A stretch of DNA of 64,000 nucleotides, taken from Calcarisporiella thermophila CBS 279.70 (Eukaryota > Calcarisporiellomycota). Every line of letters starts with the position of its first letter. The first letter of the stretch is position 1. Location: positions 1,149,980 through 1,213,979 of the forward strand of contig NW_027192192.1 of NCBI RefSeq assembly GCF_041956535.1, written 5' to 3'. A program made the position numbers and the translations under genes. Shown here one piece after another: positions 30,797 to 44,249 of this stretch. The notes below the pieces were generated by a model that saw only the letters and a program-made list of their open reading frames with translations, ran no database searches and was not told the DNA's origin.

Positions 30797-31580
30797 TGGC
30801 TTAAGGGTTTATGCTCAAACTAATTGTTAATTAGTTTCTTTGTATGGTTAATTTTGCTCTCCTGAAGCTTTGCATTTATCGTTCGTATACCATTGCGTCA
30901 ATATTTGTTCTGAAGCACAATAGCGGGCTTAAATGTATAATATATCACTTGTATATAGTAATAAATTTTCATTTGCTTCTGCGATAACACCTGGCGGAAT
31001 TAGCTTAAAACACATGTATTATGTGATGTAATTTTTATATATTTCTGGCCGATATCCTTTGAAAATCACTAAACCATTCAGGATGACTTCATGACAAAAT
31101 TACCGTTCTACCGTGACTGTTCAATATAGAAAGAAAAATACATAGGTTAGAAGTGTCCAATTTGTCCAAGTATCATTCATAACATCATCCTTATAGGTGT
31201 ATTAAAGAAAGAGAGCCTTTTAGATGTGCTTAATAAAAGTCAGTACAAATTCGTTTGTAAAGATAGAAATCAGAAAAAAAAAAGAATTATAAGTATTTAA
31301 ATTGTTTTCTAACTGTATTTTTTTTATTTAAATATAAGTTCTAAAAGTTAGTTTTTTTCACTAACATATATGGAGTTGTAAATTTCATTTGTCACTTTTC
31401 TCGTACACTTATTACTTGTCACTTGGTCAGAACTGGTTGCCGATGGCTATCCGAAAGTACACCAAGTCATGAAATAACAATTTATTATTCCTCGCGTAGG
31501 CGTAGAGGAGCGGGAAAAAAAAAGTTGACAAAAGAAAGGTGAAAAGTGAAGAAAAATACAAGCATTTTCCTTTGTTTTGT
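30797..31580. other. AT-rich intergenic region between convergent genes
   Basis: Separates the ends of the arrestin and uL2 genes. It contains long A and T runs (31270-31330) and no credible gene. Polyadenylation signals are likely here but none stands out. Confidence 0.5.
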
Positions 31581-32473
31581 TTATTGATCTTTGTTGGTTG
31601 TCTTCTTGGTACCGCGGAGCAAACCAGTACGACGAGCAGCAACCAAACCAACCTTTTGACCAGGAGGTGCGGCGCGAGAGACAGTGGAAGCGTGACCAAT
31701 GTGCTGATGGTTACCACCACCGTGAGGATGGTCTACAGGGTTCATAGCCACACCACGAGTCTTGGGCCATGCGTTACGCTTCACGCGGTACTTGTGGTAT
31801 GCGCGACCAGCCTTCAACAAGGGCTTGTCGATACGACCACCACCAGCGACAATACCGATCATAGCACGGGCGTTTCCGCTGACAACCTTCTTGGCGCCAG
31901 AAGGAAGCTTCACACGGGTCTTGTTCGTCTCAGGGTTGTGACCAATAATGGTGGCATAGTTGCCAGAGCAGCGAGCAAGTGCGCCACGGTCACCAGTCTT
32001 CTCCTCGACATTGCAGACGATTGTACCCTCAGGCATGGCGGACACGGGCAGAACATTGCCGACAGTAAGAGCAGCCTTCTTGCCGCAGTAAACGAACTGA
32101 CCGGTGTGGAGACCCTCAGTGGCAACGAAGGTTTGGGTGCGGAGCTTGTACCTATAAATATATTATATGTGAACATACGAATCAAAAGTACACCATGATC
32201 TATTAATCATTTCATCCACATTGCATGGAAATGGTACGGGAAAGCTATTAAAATTCACTAAATGACTCACCTGTAAGGATCACGGAACACAACCTTAGCG
32301 AGAGGAGCACCACGTCCAGGATCGTGGACAATTTCCTTCACGATCCCGCGGATGTAACCATTGCGCTCGGCAAAATCGAGGGCACGGAACTTAGCAGCAC
32401 CCTTGCGACCTACAGTGTGCGACTTGAAGATGCCACCAGCACCTTTTCTCTGGGCTCGGATAACACGTCCCAT
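31581..32473 (-). CDS. RPL2: Cytosolic 60S ribosomal protein uL2 (Rpl2/L8)
   Basis: Large-subunit ribosomal protein at the peptidyl-transferase region. Two exons, 32473-32271 and 32151-31581, encode 257 residues, the usual length for fungi. It starts [20 protein letters not shown]. The second exon includes [31 protein letters not shown] and the diagnostic [20 protein letters not shown] loop, whose histidine lies near the catalytic centre. It ends [17 protein letters not shown]. The intron after residue 67 falls in DPYR|YKL. GC content is clearly higher than in its neighbours, as expected for a strongly expressed gene with biased codon use. Confidence 0.97.
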
Positions 32474-33050
32474 TTTTCAATTAAATCTATCATTCAAAAT
32501 ATAATTGTCATTAGTTGTCAATTTTTACATTCAACCGAAAGCACAGCCATCCATCCATCTATCCATCCATCACCACAGAGCATCTCCATTCGTATTTCAT
32601 CCAATATCTGTGGTATATGCATAGTACAATAAAACCTACCAAGTGCACTGGCGAGGAATAAAAGAAAGAAGAGGGGGAACAGAATTGGCCCCTAATCCAA
32701 TTTACTTTTACCTCTGAGCCCAGATTGCAGATTGTTGAGGGCAGTTAATTCTTAATGAAATATTCACTTTAATCCTAGCTGGATTCACTTTCACTCAAGA
32801 TGTTACAAATAAAATTCAAATGGAACAAAAGAAATAGACCAGGGTAGAATGGCAACGCCAAATTCAATAATATTTAACCATCTAGACATGATGGTGAACG
32901 AATTCCCAACTATGATGGCTATTAATATAAAGATAATAATATTAGGAAAACATGGATAATCAGCGAATTATATTAAGAGAATAGGAAGAGCCGAAGCATA
33001 TCAAGCCCGGCTATCGAAGAATTACGAAATGATCATAAAGAATTATAATC
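32474..33050. other. Intergenic region with a short CCAT microsatellite
   Basis: Upstream region of RPL2 and downstream region of the mannosidase gene. A CCAT repeat lies at about 32548-32572. No gene is seen. Confidence 0.5.
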
Positions 33051-36000
33051 TCACCTTAAAGCTACTTTCAGAGTGATAACTTCGAATGGTTTGAGATTGA
33101 GTTTAAGGCCCTCTTCAGGATGATACTGTAGGGTCAACTCAGTGTCCTCGAGTATATTGCATTGGTGAACACTTTCGATTGGGAGGGTACTAATTGTTTT
33201 GTTTTTAGATTATTTTAATAAACGGACCGAGAAATGGACTATATAGAATAGAGAAAATACCTTTTGACCGACACCCTCGCTTTTCCCCCATATGCTTCAT
33301 ACAAGCGTAGAATGATCTCGTCCGAATCCTCTGCAAGTTTAACCGTCTCAATAAGGACATTCCGGGCGCCATGAAGGCTGAAGTAGGATGTAGGTTTCAA
33401 GTCGTCGCTGAACTTCCTCGAGCATATTCTAATAAGAATGAAGAATCAGACTTTATCCTTCACGTAAACGGCACTAGCTGATTCTATACCTAGTAATAAG
33501 TGGAATATTGAAACGATAGGCCTGCTCCACCACGTCTGATTGCATGAAATGGCCCTCATGCGGATAAAGTGCATATTTTATGTAATGCTTTCCTAGGTCC
33601 GAATGTGCATCGGGAGCCTTGGGTGATCGCAAAAGTGAAAGCCTTATTACGTTGCCATGAGTAGCATAGCCATACTTGCAATCGTTTAAAAGTGCTACTC
33701 CGTAGCCGTACTCGGAGAGATCTGCATATTTATGTGCACAAACCTCGAATTTTGCTGCGTCCCAGGAAGTGTTATAGTGAGTGGGGCGCTCGATATGGCC
33801 GAATTGTGTTTCATATGTGGCCTGTTCAAAGAGAAATCGTCATCAACACGAATATGAAATGGCGTGATGTGAAAGGGAAAAAAAACGTAACACGTACGTA
33901 ATCAGCAGTAATATCTAACGGGAATTCCACTTTCTATCATATATATTAACATATTAATAACTAGAGCTGCATGACTTCAAAAATAATCATCGTTTTACGC
34001 ACCAAAAATTGTCTATTTTCATTCCATTCAATTTCGGTCTCGAAGTCGAGGCGTCGAGATATGGCAGTCAAAACTATCGTCTGTTTCAATGTACTACGCT
34101 CTGAAAGTTGGACTGAAAGCTCCAAGGAGGAGCGCAGGGGCCCTCTTTCTTGGATCTGTATGTGTTCACAATGAGCCACGAGATCAACCAAGATGAGATC
34201 TAGCATTTATATTACCTTGATAGACCCGTTTGTAATTGTACGGAATTTCTCCAGGTGATATATTTCAACTAAACGTCATAAGATATTAGTAGAGAAAAAA
34301 TTCACAATAAAACCACAAGATATTTCACCGTCCCATGCTATTGTAAAAATAAATAAATACCCGAGGTTAATAATTGATAATATTGTCATTTGTATAGCTG
34401 AATAAGTCAAAACTTACCGTCCCAAAATAATGGCTAATAAAATGAAAGAGGCAATATAAATGGGGCATCAACACAGTACCAACCAATAGAATTGCATCCA
34501 AAAAAGCAATAACTTACAATATCCTCATATATCTTAAATACATTTCCATGCTTGCCTTCAGGAACTAGCTCACGACTATACAATAAGGGTAAAGATATCG
34601 GTCAGCAATAAGGCTAATTAGTAGACAACCATCATTATGTTACTTCAGTTTAATATCTTTGAGACTAATCAGGCGGCCATTTGGGTCAAATTCAGCAGCA
34701 ATATACTGGTTACGCAGAACAAATTTTCCATTAGAATTCTCAACTAAAAGGATAAAGGGATTAGTGATGTTTGACGGTAATATATATATTCCTTCTCTTA
34801 CCATGAACACTCTGAATTTCGGCCTGTCTATGCAAGGCCACAGCACACGATCCCATCGAAATGGCATCATGTACAACTGCATATCCACATGATCCATCGT
34901 TCGCGTACTGCTGTAGTCCCTCGACCGCAGGAACACGTATAACTTCAGTGCGAGTAAAAGGCAGAGTATTCAACACCAAAATTCCTAGAGAAAAACAAAT
35001 GCTTCATAACAGAGCCGTAATGACATCGATGAAAAAGTTTTACCTTTGTGCTCCGTTCCAGTAGTATCCTCTTCTTTCAGTCCCCATAGATTATTCACGG
35101 CTTCATCAAGTAGCTTAGAGGCTCGCGCTTGCACTTCTTTATAATGCTGTGAAGTATAAAAGTTCATATGTAAACTGATCAAGCATGCTGAATTTTTCGG
35201 GACACAAAATAACAATGTAGCTTACACGTCGAGCGTCGATGTATACCAGTTCAATCGAAGAACCAGGCAATACATCATGGAATTGGTTCAGCAGCATGGC
35301 TTTCCAGAATTCATCCAGCTCCTCGCGAGGATATCTAGAGAAAGCGTGAGATTGTGGCCAATCGGTTTTCAATGGGGTGGATAATATGATATGCTAACCT
35401 GTAATTACCCGATATACCACTGTAATAGATTGCGGCAGCAAACTCCAAATCACGTAGCAACAACTCGTTTTTACGGTTATACCACTTGACATGGCCATGT
35501 GAAGTGTATGTGCCGCGATGAAGTTCGAAATACTAATGTGGAATTTGGTCGTTAGATAGAAGGAACTGCTTCTGAAGCGGGGAGTTATAACATACCAGCT
35601 CGCCCTTCCACCCAACTAAATCTTTAGACTCTTTTTCCAGACGTTCATAAAATTCGTTAGGGGATGCAATTTCCACTTTTGGTAGGGGGTCCTAAAGACA
35701 AAATATTAAGATGGCATGTAATTATATTGATAAGTAGACTAATAGTTAATATCCGGTGTTTACCAAACTTCTCAGTCGCCGTAAACGCTCAATCATAGCT
35801 GGTAAAGGACCACCTCCACCATCCCCATTACCAAAAAGAAGTAAGCTGTTACGGCTGTATTCTTTGTCGTGGTTGTTATTAACACTGTAAATTATTTATA
35901 TAATACATTAATAGTCAAAGATGAAAGATGATGGGTGACGAGTAAGAAGAACCTTTTTTGTAACTCGCTAACATTACACTGAGCAACGTAAGTTTCGCTA

Positions 36001-37788
36001 GGGGCCATATGTGTCAAAACCTTAGACCCATCGAGGCCAATCCAATAGAAGGACGTATTGGGGAACTAGATATTCAAAGCCAGCATAAGCACCACTGTTG
36101 TTTTGTTAAAGAAAAAGCAAATACATACTCTATTGATGTTATTCCACGATAATTTTTGTGTAAAAAAATATTTCATGCCCGATTTCACGATAATTTGAGG
36201 GAGCTGAATAAAAACTTGATGTAAATGATTTTAACGAATAAAAAACATTAAAACCAGTTGCTCACCTGAGAAGAATACCCGAATGTATCGGGTAGCCAAA
36301 ATACCTTACAGCGATGTCCAAAGTTTTTCTCAAAAAATCTTTGTCTATAAGGAATATATTCTATTTTGGTGCCTAAAATCATTAAACGATTAATGAACAA
36401 AGTATCATACCCGTAAAGAAATTGGCGACAGAATGATTCTCCGCTTGGAACATTACAGTCCATCTCAACCCAAGTCTAATTAGGATATATAAAAATGTAG
36501 CAATGATAAAAGCAAGGGGATCAATAGAACTCACTCCCCCAATAGGTATGAATCGCCCTTGCTTCGCCATCTCTTGCACTTCTGCAAATAGCTCCGGATA
36601 CAGTTCTTTTAACCAAGCAAATTGTTGCGCTTGGGATGCGGTAAATTTGAACTCAGGATATTGCTCCATTAAACGTATTTGCCGGGAGAAGCTGCGTGCA
36701 ATCTTTCGCTTTGTTTCGTCAAAGGGCCAGAGCCATGCGGTGTCTTAAAAAAAAATTCAATACGTGAAGACACAATTGAAAGCTGGTGTCGACTTACCTA
36801 TGTGGCAATTACCAATCGCTGTAATCCGGTGTCCATGGTCACCAGCCGATATTTTCAAATATTCGGCCGCAACTTGTCTGGCACGTTTTATCGACTCAGG
36901 ATCGTCCAAACTAAAAGTATTAATTATCTCGTTAGCAGTATACAATGCATCGGCTGCTCGCTGACTGTCAGCAGGCAAATCTGAAGCCATCTGGCGTATT
37001 ATCTCGAAGTCATGCAGTAGCTGCCAGACTTCTTTGCGAGGGACAGCAAGGTCGGCCGTCGAGAGAGTGAAGAATCGATTGGGATCGGGAGGTTGAATGG
37101 TACCAGATCCGTTGCCAAAGAGAGCGTTGCACGCCATTTCAACATAGAAAGTATATTTATCATCTCCGCGGGCACACTGGGTAAGGATATATTCGCGGTG
37201 AACATTACCGCCGTCGTCAGAGCCAGTAAAGCCTTGCAGGGGAATACCATCTGAAGACCAAAGTAGGGCTTCACTTCTGTTGTCCCAAACAAACCAGACT
37301 TCTTCTCCTGCCCAGTCTGCAGGAATTCGGAGCTTCACTTGAAACCAATGAGTGGACTAGAAGTAAGGAGAAAAACTTATGAGCACGTACGCCAGAATAA
37401 TATACGCCCTCGAGTATGGGCAGCTTTTTCTTTTGAATTTCAAAAAACTAGTCGTGAGAGTATACTTGCCCAGCTTGGTCCAAACCGTTCCCCGATATGA
37501 GTGGGGCGGTATTTTGCTTTAACTGCTTCAGCAAAAGGAATGCGTTGTAAATTGGGGACAGAGTAGACATTTAGTTCAATGAATTCGGGCAAATTGGTGC
37601 GATGTTTTATTAGTTGTGAGTGCAAGTTAACATCCTCAAATGAGGAGGAGGAGATAAAATTACGAAAGCGCCCAAGGTAAATGTCGCGTAAGATACGAGG
37701 GGTAGAACGAACCTTTAAGAATATAAAGAGGTGAAGTGTTTGCTAAATACTCTTCAATGCTATCGAAATAGCTACTGACTTCTGCCAT
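33051..37788 (-). CDS. AMS1: Alpha-mannosidase, GH38, vacuolar Ams1 type
   Basis: Large hydrolase that trims alpha-linked mannose, in yeast delivered to the vacuole by the Cvt pathway. The gene has at least 16 short introns, far more than its neighbours. In order: [34 protein letters not shown]; the domain [20 protein letters not shown]; the GH38 core with [19 protein letters not shown] (Zn-binding His and Asp split by an intron); [39 protein letters not shown] with the nucleophile Asp; [18 protein letters not shown]; and [12 protein letters not shown]. Beta-rich C-terminal domains follow, ending [12 protein letters not shown] and TGA. All catalytic blocks are present, so it should be active. 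There is no signal peptide, as for Ams1. Confidence 0.93.
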
Positions 37789-38569
37789 AATATCGGAAGC
37801 AATTGAGGAGTAAGTTTTCAATTTTTTTTCTCAGGTATTTCGATTTTAATTTTATATCCAAGAGATGCTGCGTGCAACTTGCTCAGGTGAGCATACCGGG
37901 GTAAGTGGTTAGTGGCAAATTTGTAGATTAACCCAATATGAATAAATTTCTATTGAAGATTATTGAGATAAATGCAAATGTTCTTTTTTTTTTGTTTCAT
38001 CATTTCATTAGCTTAATAAGATGAAGCACACATCAGGCAATAAAGAGATAAAGAACTTTTTACTCACAACATCCTGGGGATCTCATAAATAACCCTCAAT
38101 ATGTTAAGTTGGTAGCCAAACCCACGGTATGGTGGGTGAAAGTTTTCACCCTCATGCGAATGTATAAACGAATGATGGAAAATAGAGGTAGAAGTGTAGG
38201 GATTAAATATCTACTCATATGACTAGAGAAAGCAAAGGTGTTAGGAGACAATTAGTAGCGTACTCTGAATATTTCATCTATATTGTGATGTCATAAGGCT
38301 ACCTTCATACGCGATATGTCACAAGCCCGAAAAATGTCGATACACAAGCAAATCTACTTGTCCTGGACTGAAAATCGTTTGTGTGGCTTATAGTGTGTAG
38401 TATGGATAACATTTCTTGAGTTGGAAACAAGTGAATATTACAAAGAATATCCAAGAGACATTACTAAATATTTCCCACGATAAATCTTGTAATTCTGACT
38501 CAACTTTCATCCACCATGATATAAAAGCTAGGCTACTATCAGAACTTCATCTGCAATTCCCTTTTGAAC
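37789..38569. other. Intergenic region between divergent genes
   Basis: Promoter region of the mannosidase and flavin-binding genes. I see no open frame with protein-like composition and no RNA gene. Confidence 0.5.
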
Positions 38570-39417
38570 ATGGCGACTAACGGAGATTTCACCCCGCAAT
38601 CGTATACTGCTCTCAACCGAGTAGGTCGCCACGCTGAGCGCGGCCATTATGATAGGGAAACTGTATATCGTCTTTTGGATGGGGGTAAAATTGCTCATGT
38701 TGCATTTTCGCTACCTCGCAAATCGCCGCACTCCGAAGAGGAAGAGGATTGGCCCTTCGCAATGCCAATGACTTATGCACGCATAGGTATTAAATTTTTC
38801 GTAGGACTATTTGGCGACCCGTTCAGGATAGAATTCTTATTCTTTACTTATATGTTATAGATGATACGGTTTATTTGCATACATATATCTCCTCCCGTAT
38901 TGGCAAGGGCGTGGGGAGAAAAGAACATGAGGATCCGGCAAGAGTATGTATTACTGTCACCAACGTTGACTCGCTTATACTAGCTTCCAGCGCATTCTCT
39001 TCTTCTCTCGACTATCGGTCTGTATGTGTATTCGGCTACGGTCGTTATGTTGAGGATGAAGAAGAGAAGGCTACGGCTCTCAAGGCTATCACAAACCAAT
39101 TCTTTAAGGTTACGGGCGGAAAGGGCACAACGAATGACGACGAGGGAAATCGTTGGGACGATGCTAGAATACCCACAAAGATTGAGATCAAGAGTACTAG
39201 AGTTATGGCAGTGAAAATCGAGACTGCAAGTGCCAAGATACGAGATCTTGGACTGATTGATAATAAGGAGGATATTGAGGACCCCGAGGTGTGTTCGCGA
39301 GTGTGGTCGGGGGTGATTCCAATTCGTACAGTGTTTGGCGAGCCGGTGACTTCGGAGCACACTAAGGTTAAGGAGCCGCCAGAGTATGTGAGACGACTTG
39401 TGGGGAAGAGTATATGA
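38570..39417 (+). CDS. FMN-binding split-barrel protein, pyridoxamine-5'-phosphate-oxidase-like
   Basis: Two exons, 38570-38786 and 38861-39417, encode about 257 residues. It starts MATNGDFTPQSYTALNRVGRH, then HYDRETVYRLLDGGKIAHVA, FAMPMTYARIDDTVYLHTYI (a join created by splicing) and CITVTNVDSLILASSAFSSS with DYRSVCVFG. This pattern of GKIAHVAF, PMTYA and Y-LH in the first barrel is typical of fungal pyridoxamine-5'-phosphate-oxidase-related flavin-binding proteins (NimA-like or flavin-reductase-like). The exact reaction is unknown for this group. It ends in a short charged tail (PEYVRRLVGKSI). Confidence 0.8.
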
Positions 39418-39531
39418 TGTATATTTGGGTCGGAAATTCTTATTTGGATCATCACATTCATTTTCTCATGAAACGGTGGAAATGTGTCTATAACGATTAT
39501 AGTGAAGTTTGTCTATTCTATAATATGAAGC

Positions 39532-40501
39532 TTATTCGGATTCATCTCCGAATAGTATCTCCCCTCGCCCACTAATCCGTCTATCCTTTTTCAGCACTCC
39601 TTGCTGCCTCTGTAAATCAAACTGCCTCCTAGTGTCCGGCACTGACGAGGATTGAAATAAATCATTGGAAGAAGATTGAGTTGAAGTTGGAGGTTCTCTT
39701 CTCTCTCGTTTTTTCGCCGGTTCCTCTTCTTCCTCTGATTCTAGCTCAGATTCACCGCTCGATAAGAGAGGATCTTGCTCCTTACGTTTCTTACCAAATC
39801 CTTGAAGGGCCGGTGTGTTCGTAGATATCGCGAGGCCAGTGTCTTTAAGCTATTTACACAATAAATGGTAAGGTTCATTCTCTCTCAATAGAATGAGAAT
39901 AGAAATAAGCACCATGGCGGGCACACTTTCACTTTGAACAGGACCAAAAGGTGGTGGCAAGTTCATCTTGTTCATCAAGTGTAAAACTTGTGTATAAAGC
40001 TTCGGAACCGTAGCTATTGCATTTGCGATATTTTGCAGAGTCTCAGGAGTAGGTGGGGGATAGCGGTATCTAAGATTGGGATCGGGCGGATATCGTATTC
40101 TGTGAGATTAAATTATTAGAATTTAACAACATTAAATGAAAGCATGTCAAGATTCACCCATGCTCATTAGAAATTGGTTCTGCATCTTTCATCTTGAGCT
40201 TTTTTTTCCGTCTCTTCCTCTCAAATAATGGCTCGTCTGTTGACGATTGCGGATGTGAAGGTAAGGACGTATTTGATACAAAAGGAATTGTTGATGGAGG
40301 GGGAATATGAGGTTGAAAATGAGCAGGAGGAGGAAAATGGGAGATCGGGCTAGGCATGCCGGGTTGCGATTGGTGCTGAGGTGGGAGAATGAATTGATTA
40401 TTAAACGAAGAAGAAGAAGGAGGAGGAGGAGGAGGAGCTGGCGGCAGTGGATGTAGTGGAGGTTGCCAAGCGGGTCGCGCGTAATTGTGTTGATTCGACA
40501 T
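39532..40501 (-). CDS. U11/U12-65K (RNPC3) linker-like protein without visible RRMs
   Basis: Three exons (about 40501-40156, 40100-39912 and 39850-39532) give some 280 residues. The N-terminus is Pro-rich (a run of PPPPPP and SSSS from a GGA/GAA tract on the + strand), followed by a basic ERKRRKKKLKMKD cluster. The middle exon reads IRYPPDPNLRYRYPPPTPET, LQNIANAIATVPKLYTQV and LHLMNKMNLPPPFGP. That block matches the conserved central region of U11/U12-65K, a minor-spliceosome di-snRNP protein. The C-terminus is acidic, then basic (KKRERREPP), ending GDESE. Neither of the two RRMs of the animal and plant protein is present, and the neighbouring gene is only about 170 bases upstream. The start could instead be the in-frame ATG at 40552. 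Confidence 0.65.
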
Positions 40502-40668
40502 GATCAAAAGTCGAGCGCTGAACAACGCGAAATTTTCAAATTCGGCTGCCATTATATGCCATTTTAAGTCACACATTTTTTGACAGTTGGATTTTTAAAA
40601 TAATACAAAAGCAAAATTTATCTAGAAAACATACAATGAAGCTAATATAATCAATATTATTAAAATAA

Positions 40669-43600
40669 TTATATAAAAGGGTTCTTAGCATCTCCGTTTG
40701 CTAATGATCCTTTGAGGAAAGGATTATCTATTATAAATAAATGTCAGCGCTAAGTGAACGAGTTCCTCTCGAAACCACATCGACCCTGGCTTACCTTGCT
40801 TAGACTTTTCTTTTGTCTTTCCATTTCCATTCCCATTTTCAAGGGCCATCTTTTTGAAAAGAGGAGCCCTTATTTCAGAATCCTTTGCAACCACGCCTTT
40901 TTCTTCGTTCTCATTTTCCTCATCGACGGCGCGCTTAGCGGGTATCTGTCTCTGCTGCCAATGTGCGACTTCTTTTTCAGAGTTTTCTTCCTCGATATTG
41001 TCGTTGGGTTCGCCATTGCTGAATTTGGAGTGTATGAGATTCATGCGTTCGGCCAGTGCAGGGAAGTGATGGAACATAGCGATTTTGATAGCAGCATCAA
41101 GGGATTTAGGGGTGTGGAGGAGAGTGGCGAGATCAAGAGCACGTTGGATACGCTCGCTTTTGCATGCAAACTTTATAAGATATAAGGAGATAAGGAATTG
41201 CTGCTTTTTCTAGTGATAGAGAAATGGGTAATGATTACCTGAATCATTTGTAAGAGCATCTTGTCCATTTCTAAATCGGTACGTGTAAACTCTTGTCGCT
41301 TTTCGTGTAAAATTCCCTTTGCCTCTGCCTCTTCTTGTTCATAAGTAATCATGAGAGAGGTGCGCAAGAAGCTGAACAACAAATCACGTGTTAATGTCCA
41401 ATGCTAATTAGTTTCGACTTATTGTCACCTACTTTTCCTCTAATGCACCTCGACTTGAGTCTAGTTCAGCGAGCGGAATCTTGAGTTCCACCTCTGCCAA
41501 AAGTGGTCGAGGGAAGTGGGGATAGTGTTCGGTCCCTTTGAGCGGCACGCAGTGGAAAAAGTTTCTTGTAACACCCACAGCCCAATACCGCTCTTTCTTC
41601 CCGCGTGTATCCAACAGCGGAACCCAATTTCCTTCTCGGGGGTATCTAAATCGATCTAATATACACAGTATTCCGTCCGTGTCGTATAAAGCGGGGACAC
41701 CGTTTTCCGTAAATCCTATCCAGGCCAATTTTGCTCCCTTTCCCAGTGGAATAGTTCCCTCTTGCACAGTTTCCCGCGTCTCGACGTTGAGCAAGGTGTA
41801 GCCCATGTTTGCGGTGCCTGCAAATCCTGAACCACGATGGTGAAGGATAAAGACCAGATCCTCGTGACCTGCCATTGATACAATATGATTCGAACGGAAG
41901 ATATGGGATTGAACACCGCTATTTGTAAATGTGCGGATATAATCTTTGGAGGTATGGACAATGGCCTTTTTTCTTGTGAGGCAGATGGCTAGAAAAAGGC
42001 AATTAAAATCAGCGGAAAATTCATCCAGATATGTCGATGATGTTCGATCCTCACCCTTGATATCCTCTCCCGTAGGCATATTCATCTGCCATTCGCTTCT
42101 TATTCCCCAACCTTCGAAAGGCTTGTAGAGTATTGAACTTGGACTTGATTCATGCGATTTCACTGCAAACAAAGCCCCCTTCTCTCCCAAATAGGCCATG
42201 GAATAGTTGTATATATCTTGGAAATGAATGTCTCTTCGGGTTGATTTGTCATGGAATTCTATAGTGACCGTAGAGCGTATATCTTGTTCGACTGTATGAA
42301 TAACTCCGATCATATTAAATGCTACCATTATTCAAAAGGATTTGATGGTTAGTGTTGGGTAGAAACAGCCATATGGCATCTTGAGCCTTACCCAGATATC
42401 TTCTCCCACTCTTCATGGGTGTACTACCGGGCTGGAAACAATCCTGCAGCGGCACATAGCCTTAGGGCATAAGTTGGACATTTAGATAAAAGCTCTGCAA
42501 TATAAAAAGGTCTCTGTATTCACCTAAATTGTCGATCACTTTTTTTGTCACAGCAGCTTTTTCCTCCTCAGTGACCCGGAATTCCGCATATCCAGCACCA
42601 TCATCGTCTTCTACGAAATCGTCGACATCCGAAAGCTCAATTCCATCTTCATCTCCGCCTCTTCCATTCAATGCTAAAAAAAAGGATTTACTATGGGCAG
42701 ATAATTAGGAGAGAGTAGATGATTGACAAACCAAATATCGGCCTATCTTCCCTAGCCTCCTCTTCATTCTCCGCAGTGATCGCGTGTTCTTTCGAAAAGT
42801 TATTGGATGCATCCACTAGTTTGGAGAGGTGCAAAGGAGCATTGGGTTGACTAGCTGGATGCGCCATTTCGATTGGAATGATTTGCTCTTGAACCATTAG
42901 TTGGCCAATGCAGTCAACATAGGCGAGTGAGTTTTCGGACGGGTGCCACGACATGCAAGTAATACGTGTCTGGTGCTTTATCCTAGAGATACAGAAATTT
43001 CAGCATTTTCTCAGGTTTAACCGAGAGAAAGTCGAGGAATAATACCGGAAGAGGAGTTTTCTAGATTCTGCTTCCCATATTGTCAACTGGCTATCTAGGC
43101 CTGCACTCCCAAGATAACGTCCGTTGGGCGACCATGCCAACGTAGAGACATTCTATTATAAATGATGAATAATTGATATGTATGGATTTAACCTAGTAAA
43201 TAGTGTATCTGGTGCACCCACTTGTTCATGGCCATCTTGAAAAGTAAACGCCACCGACCAGGTGCCTTTAGAATAAGCAACGATATCCTTATTTTTCCCC
43301 GGAACTACGAAGTAATTCCCTGAGGGATGCCAAGCTACTGTACAAAGCTCACGGGATCTTTTAATGGATTGGAAATTTAGTACTTGAAAGTGTAGTTAGC
43401 TGAGAAACGAGGGCCTACTCTGGTTCCGTCGGTACAATGACATTCTCCAAAGTCTTTATGCACTTTGGTTCCACCCCCAATTCCCATATCTTAACCAACG
43501 CGTCACATCCTGTTGAAACCTGAAAAATAGTATAGGGTTAGGACCATTTCTCTATATTCCTGGCTTGAGGAGGACCAAATAGGAGAGAATACCAAAAAAT

Positions 43601-44249
43601 CACCAGATGGATCAAAGGCAACCCACTTAACAGACCTTGTATGGCCCTTAAGCGTTACCACTTGGCTAATATTTGTTAAATTTACTAAACGAATATGCTG
43701 TTCGCTATATCGAAGAATTGATCAGTCAAAAACAATAATTCAATTTTAAGTACTAGTATATATAAGTAACGTACTCGGAGGCAACAGCGATTTGTACCCC
43801 CGCGCGTGGGCTAAATGCCACAGATCTCACTGGTAAGACTGCACGATAGATCAATCCTTCAAAGCTTTTGCTCGGGAATTTAAAATGAGCCACAGAACCA
43901 TCTTCGTCACAAGTGATAAAGTCTCTTCCCTAAATCCCAAATTGGAATTGAATTTTTTTACAAAGCGAGTAGGAAAGTCAGATACTTACATAAACTGCTA
44001 CGTGATGAACTGAATCATTGTGTTGTTCTATAGTGAAAGCCTCAGCTTCTTCATCCTTGGTCTGAAACAGACGTATAAGACTGTCATTCCCCACAGTAAT
44101 TATGTGACTATAATGGAAGGGAGAAAATAAGATAAAGAGCCAGATAATGGAGAGAAAAGAAATCACCTTCCGTCTGACGAGTAGGCTACAGCTGTATGAC
44201 CCTCAGTGTGTGCGAAGCGTGGATGAACTTTATGGAGGTGGGAGGTCAT
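40669..44249 (-). CDS. CTF4: Ctf4/WDHD1 (And-1) replisome hub protein
   Basis: Links the CMG helicase to polymerase alpha-primase during replication. About 14 exons are needed. The N-terminus (MTSHLHKVHPRFAHTEGHTA, VAYSSDGS) starts a WD40 propeller whose blades include HIITVGNDSLIRLFQTKDEE, WHPSGNYFVVPGKNKDI and LAWSPNGRYLGSAGLDSQLTIW. An acidic linker (EDGIELSDVDDFVEDDD) leads to the second, SepB-type propeller from about 42330 to 41430 (FEGWGIRSEWQMNMPTG, ERYWAVGVTRNFFHCVPLKG). A helical bundle follows (CKSERIQRALDLATLLHTPKS). Removing an intron at about 40790-40720 gives the final exon with DNPFLKGSLANGDAKNPFI, which agrees with NPF-containing tails in this family. An unspliced reading would stop at 40724. 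Confidence 0.88.
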
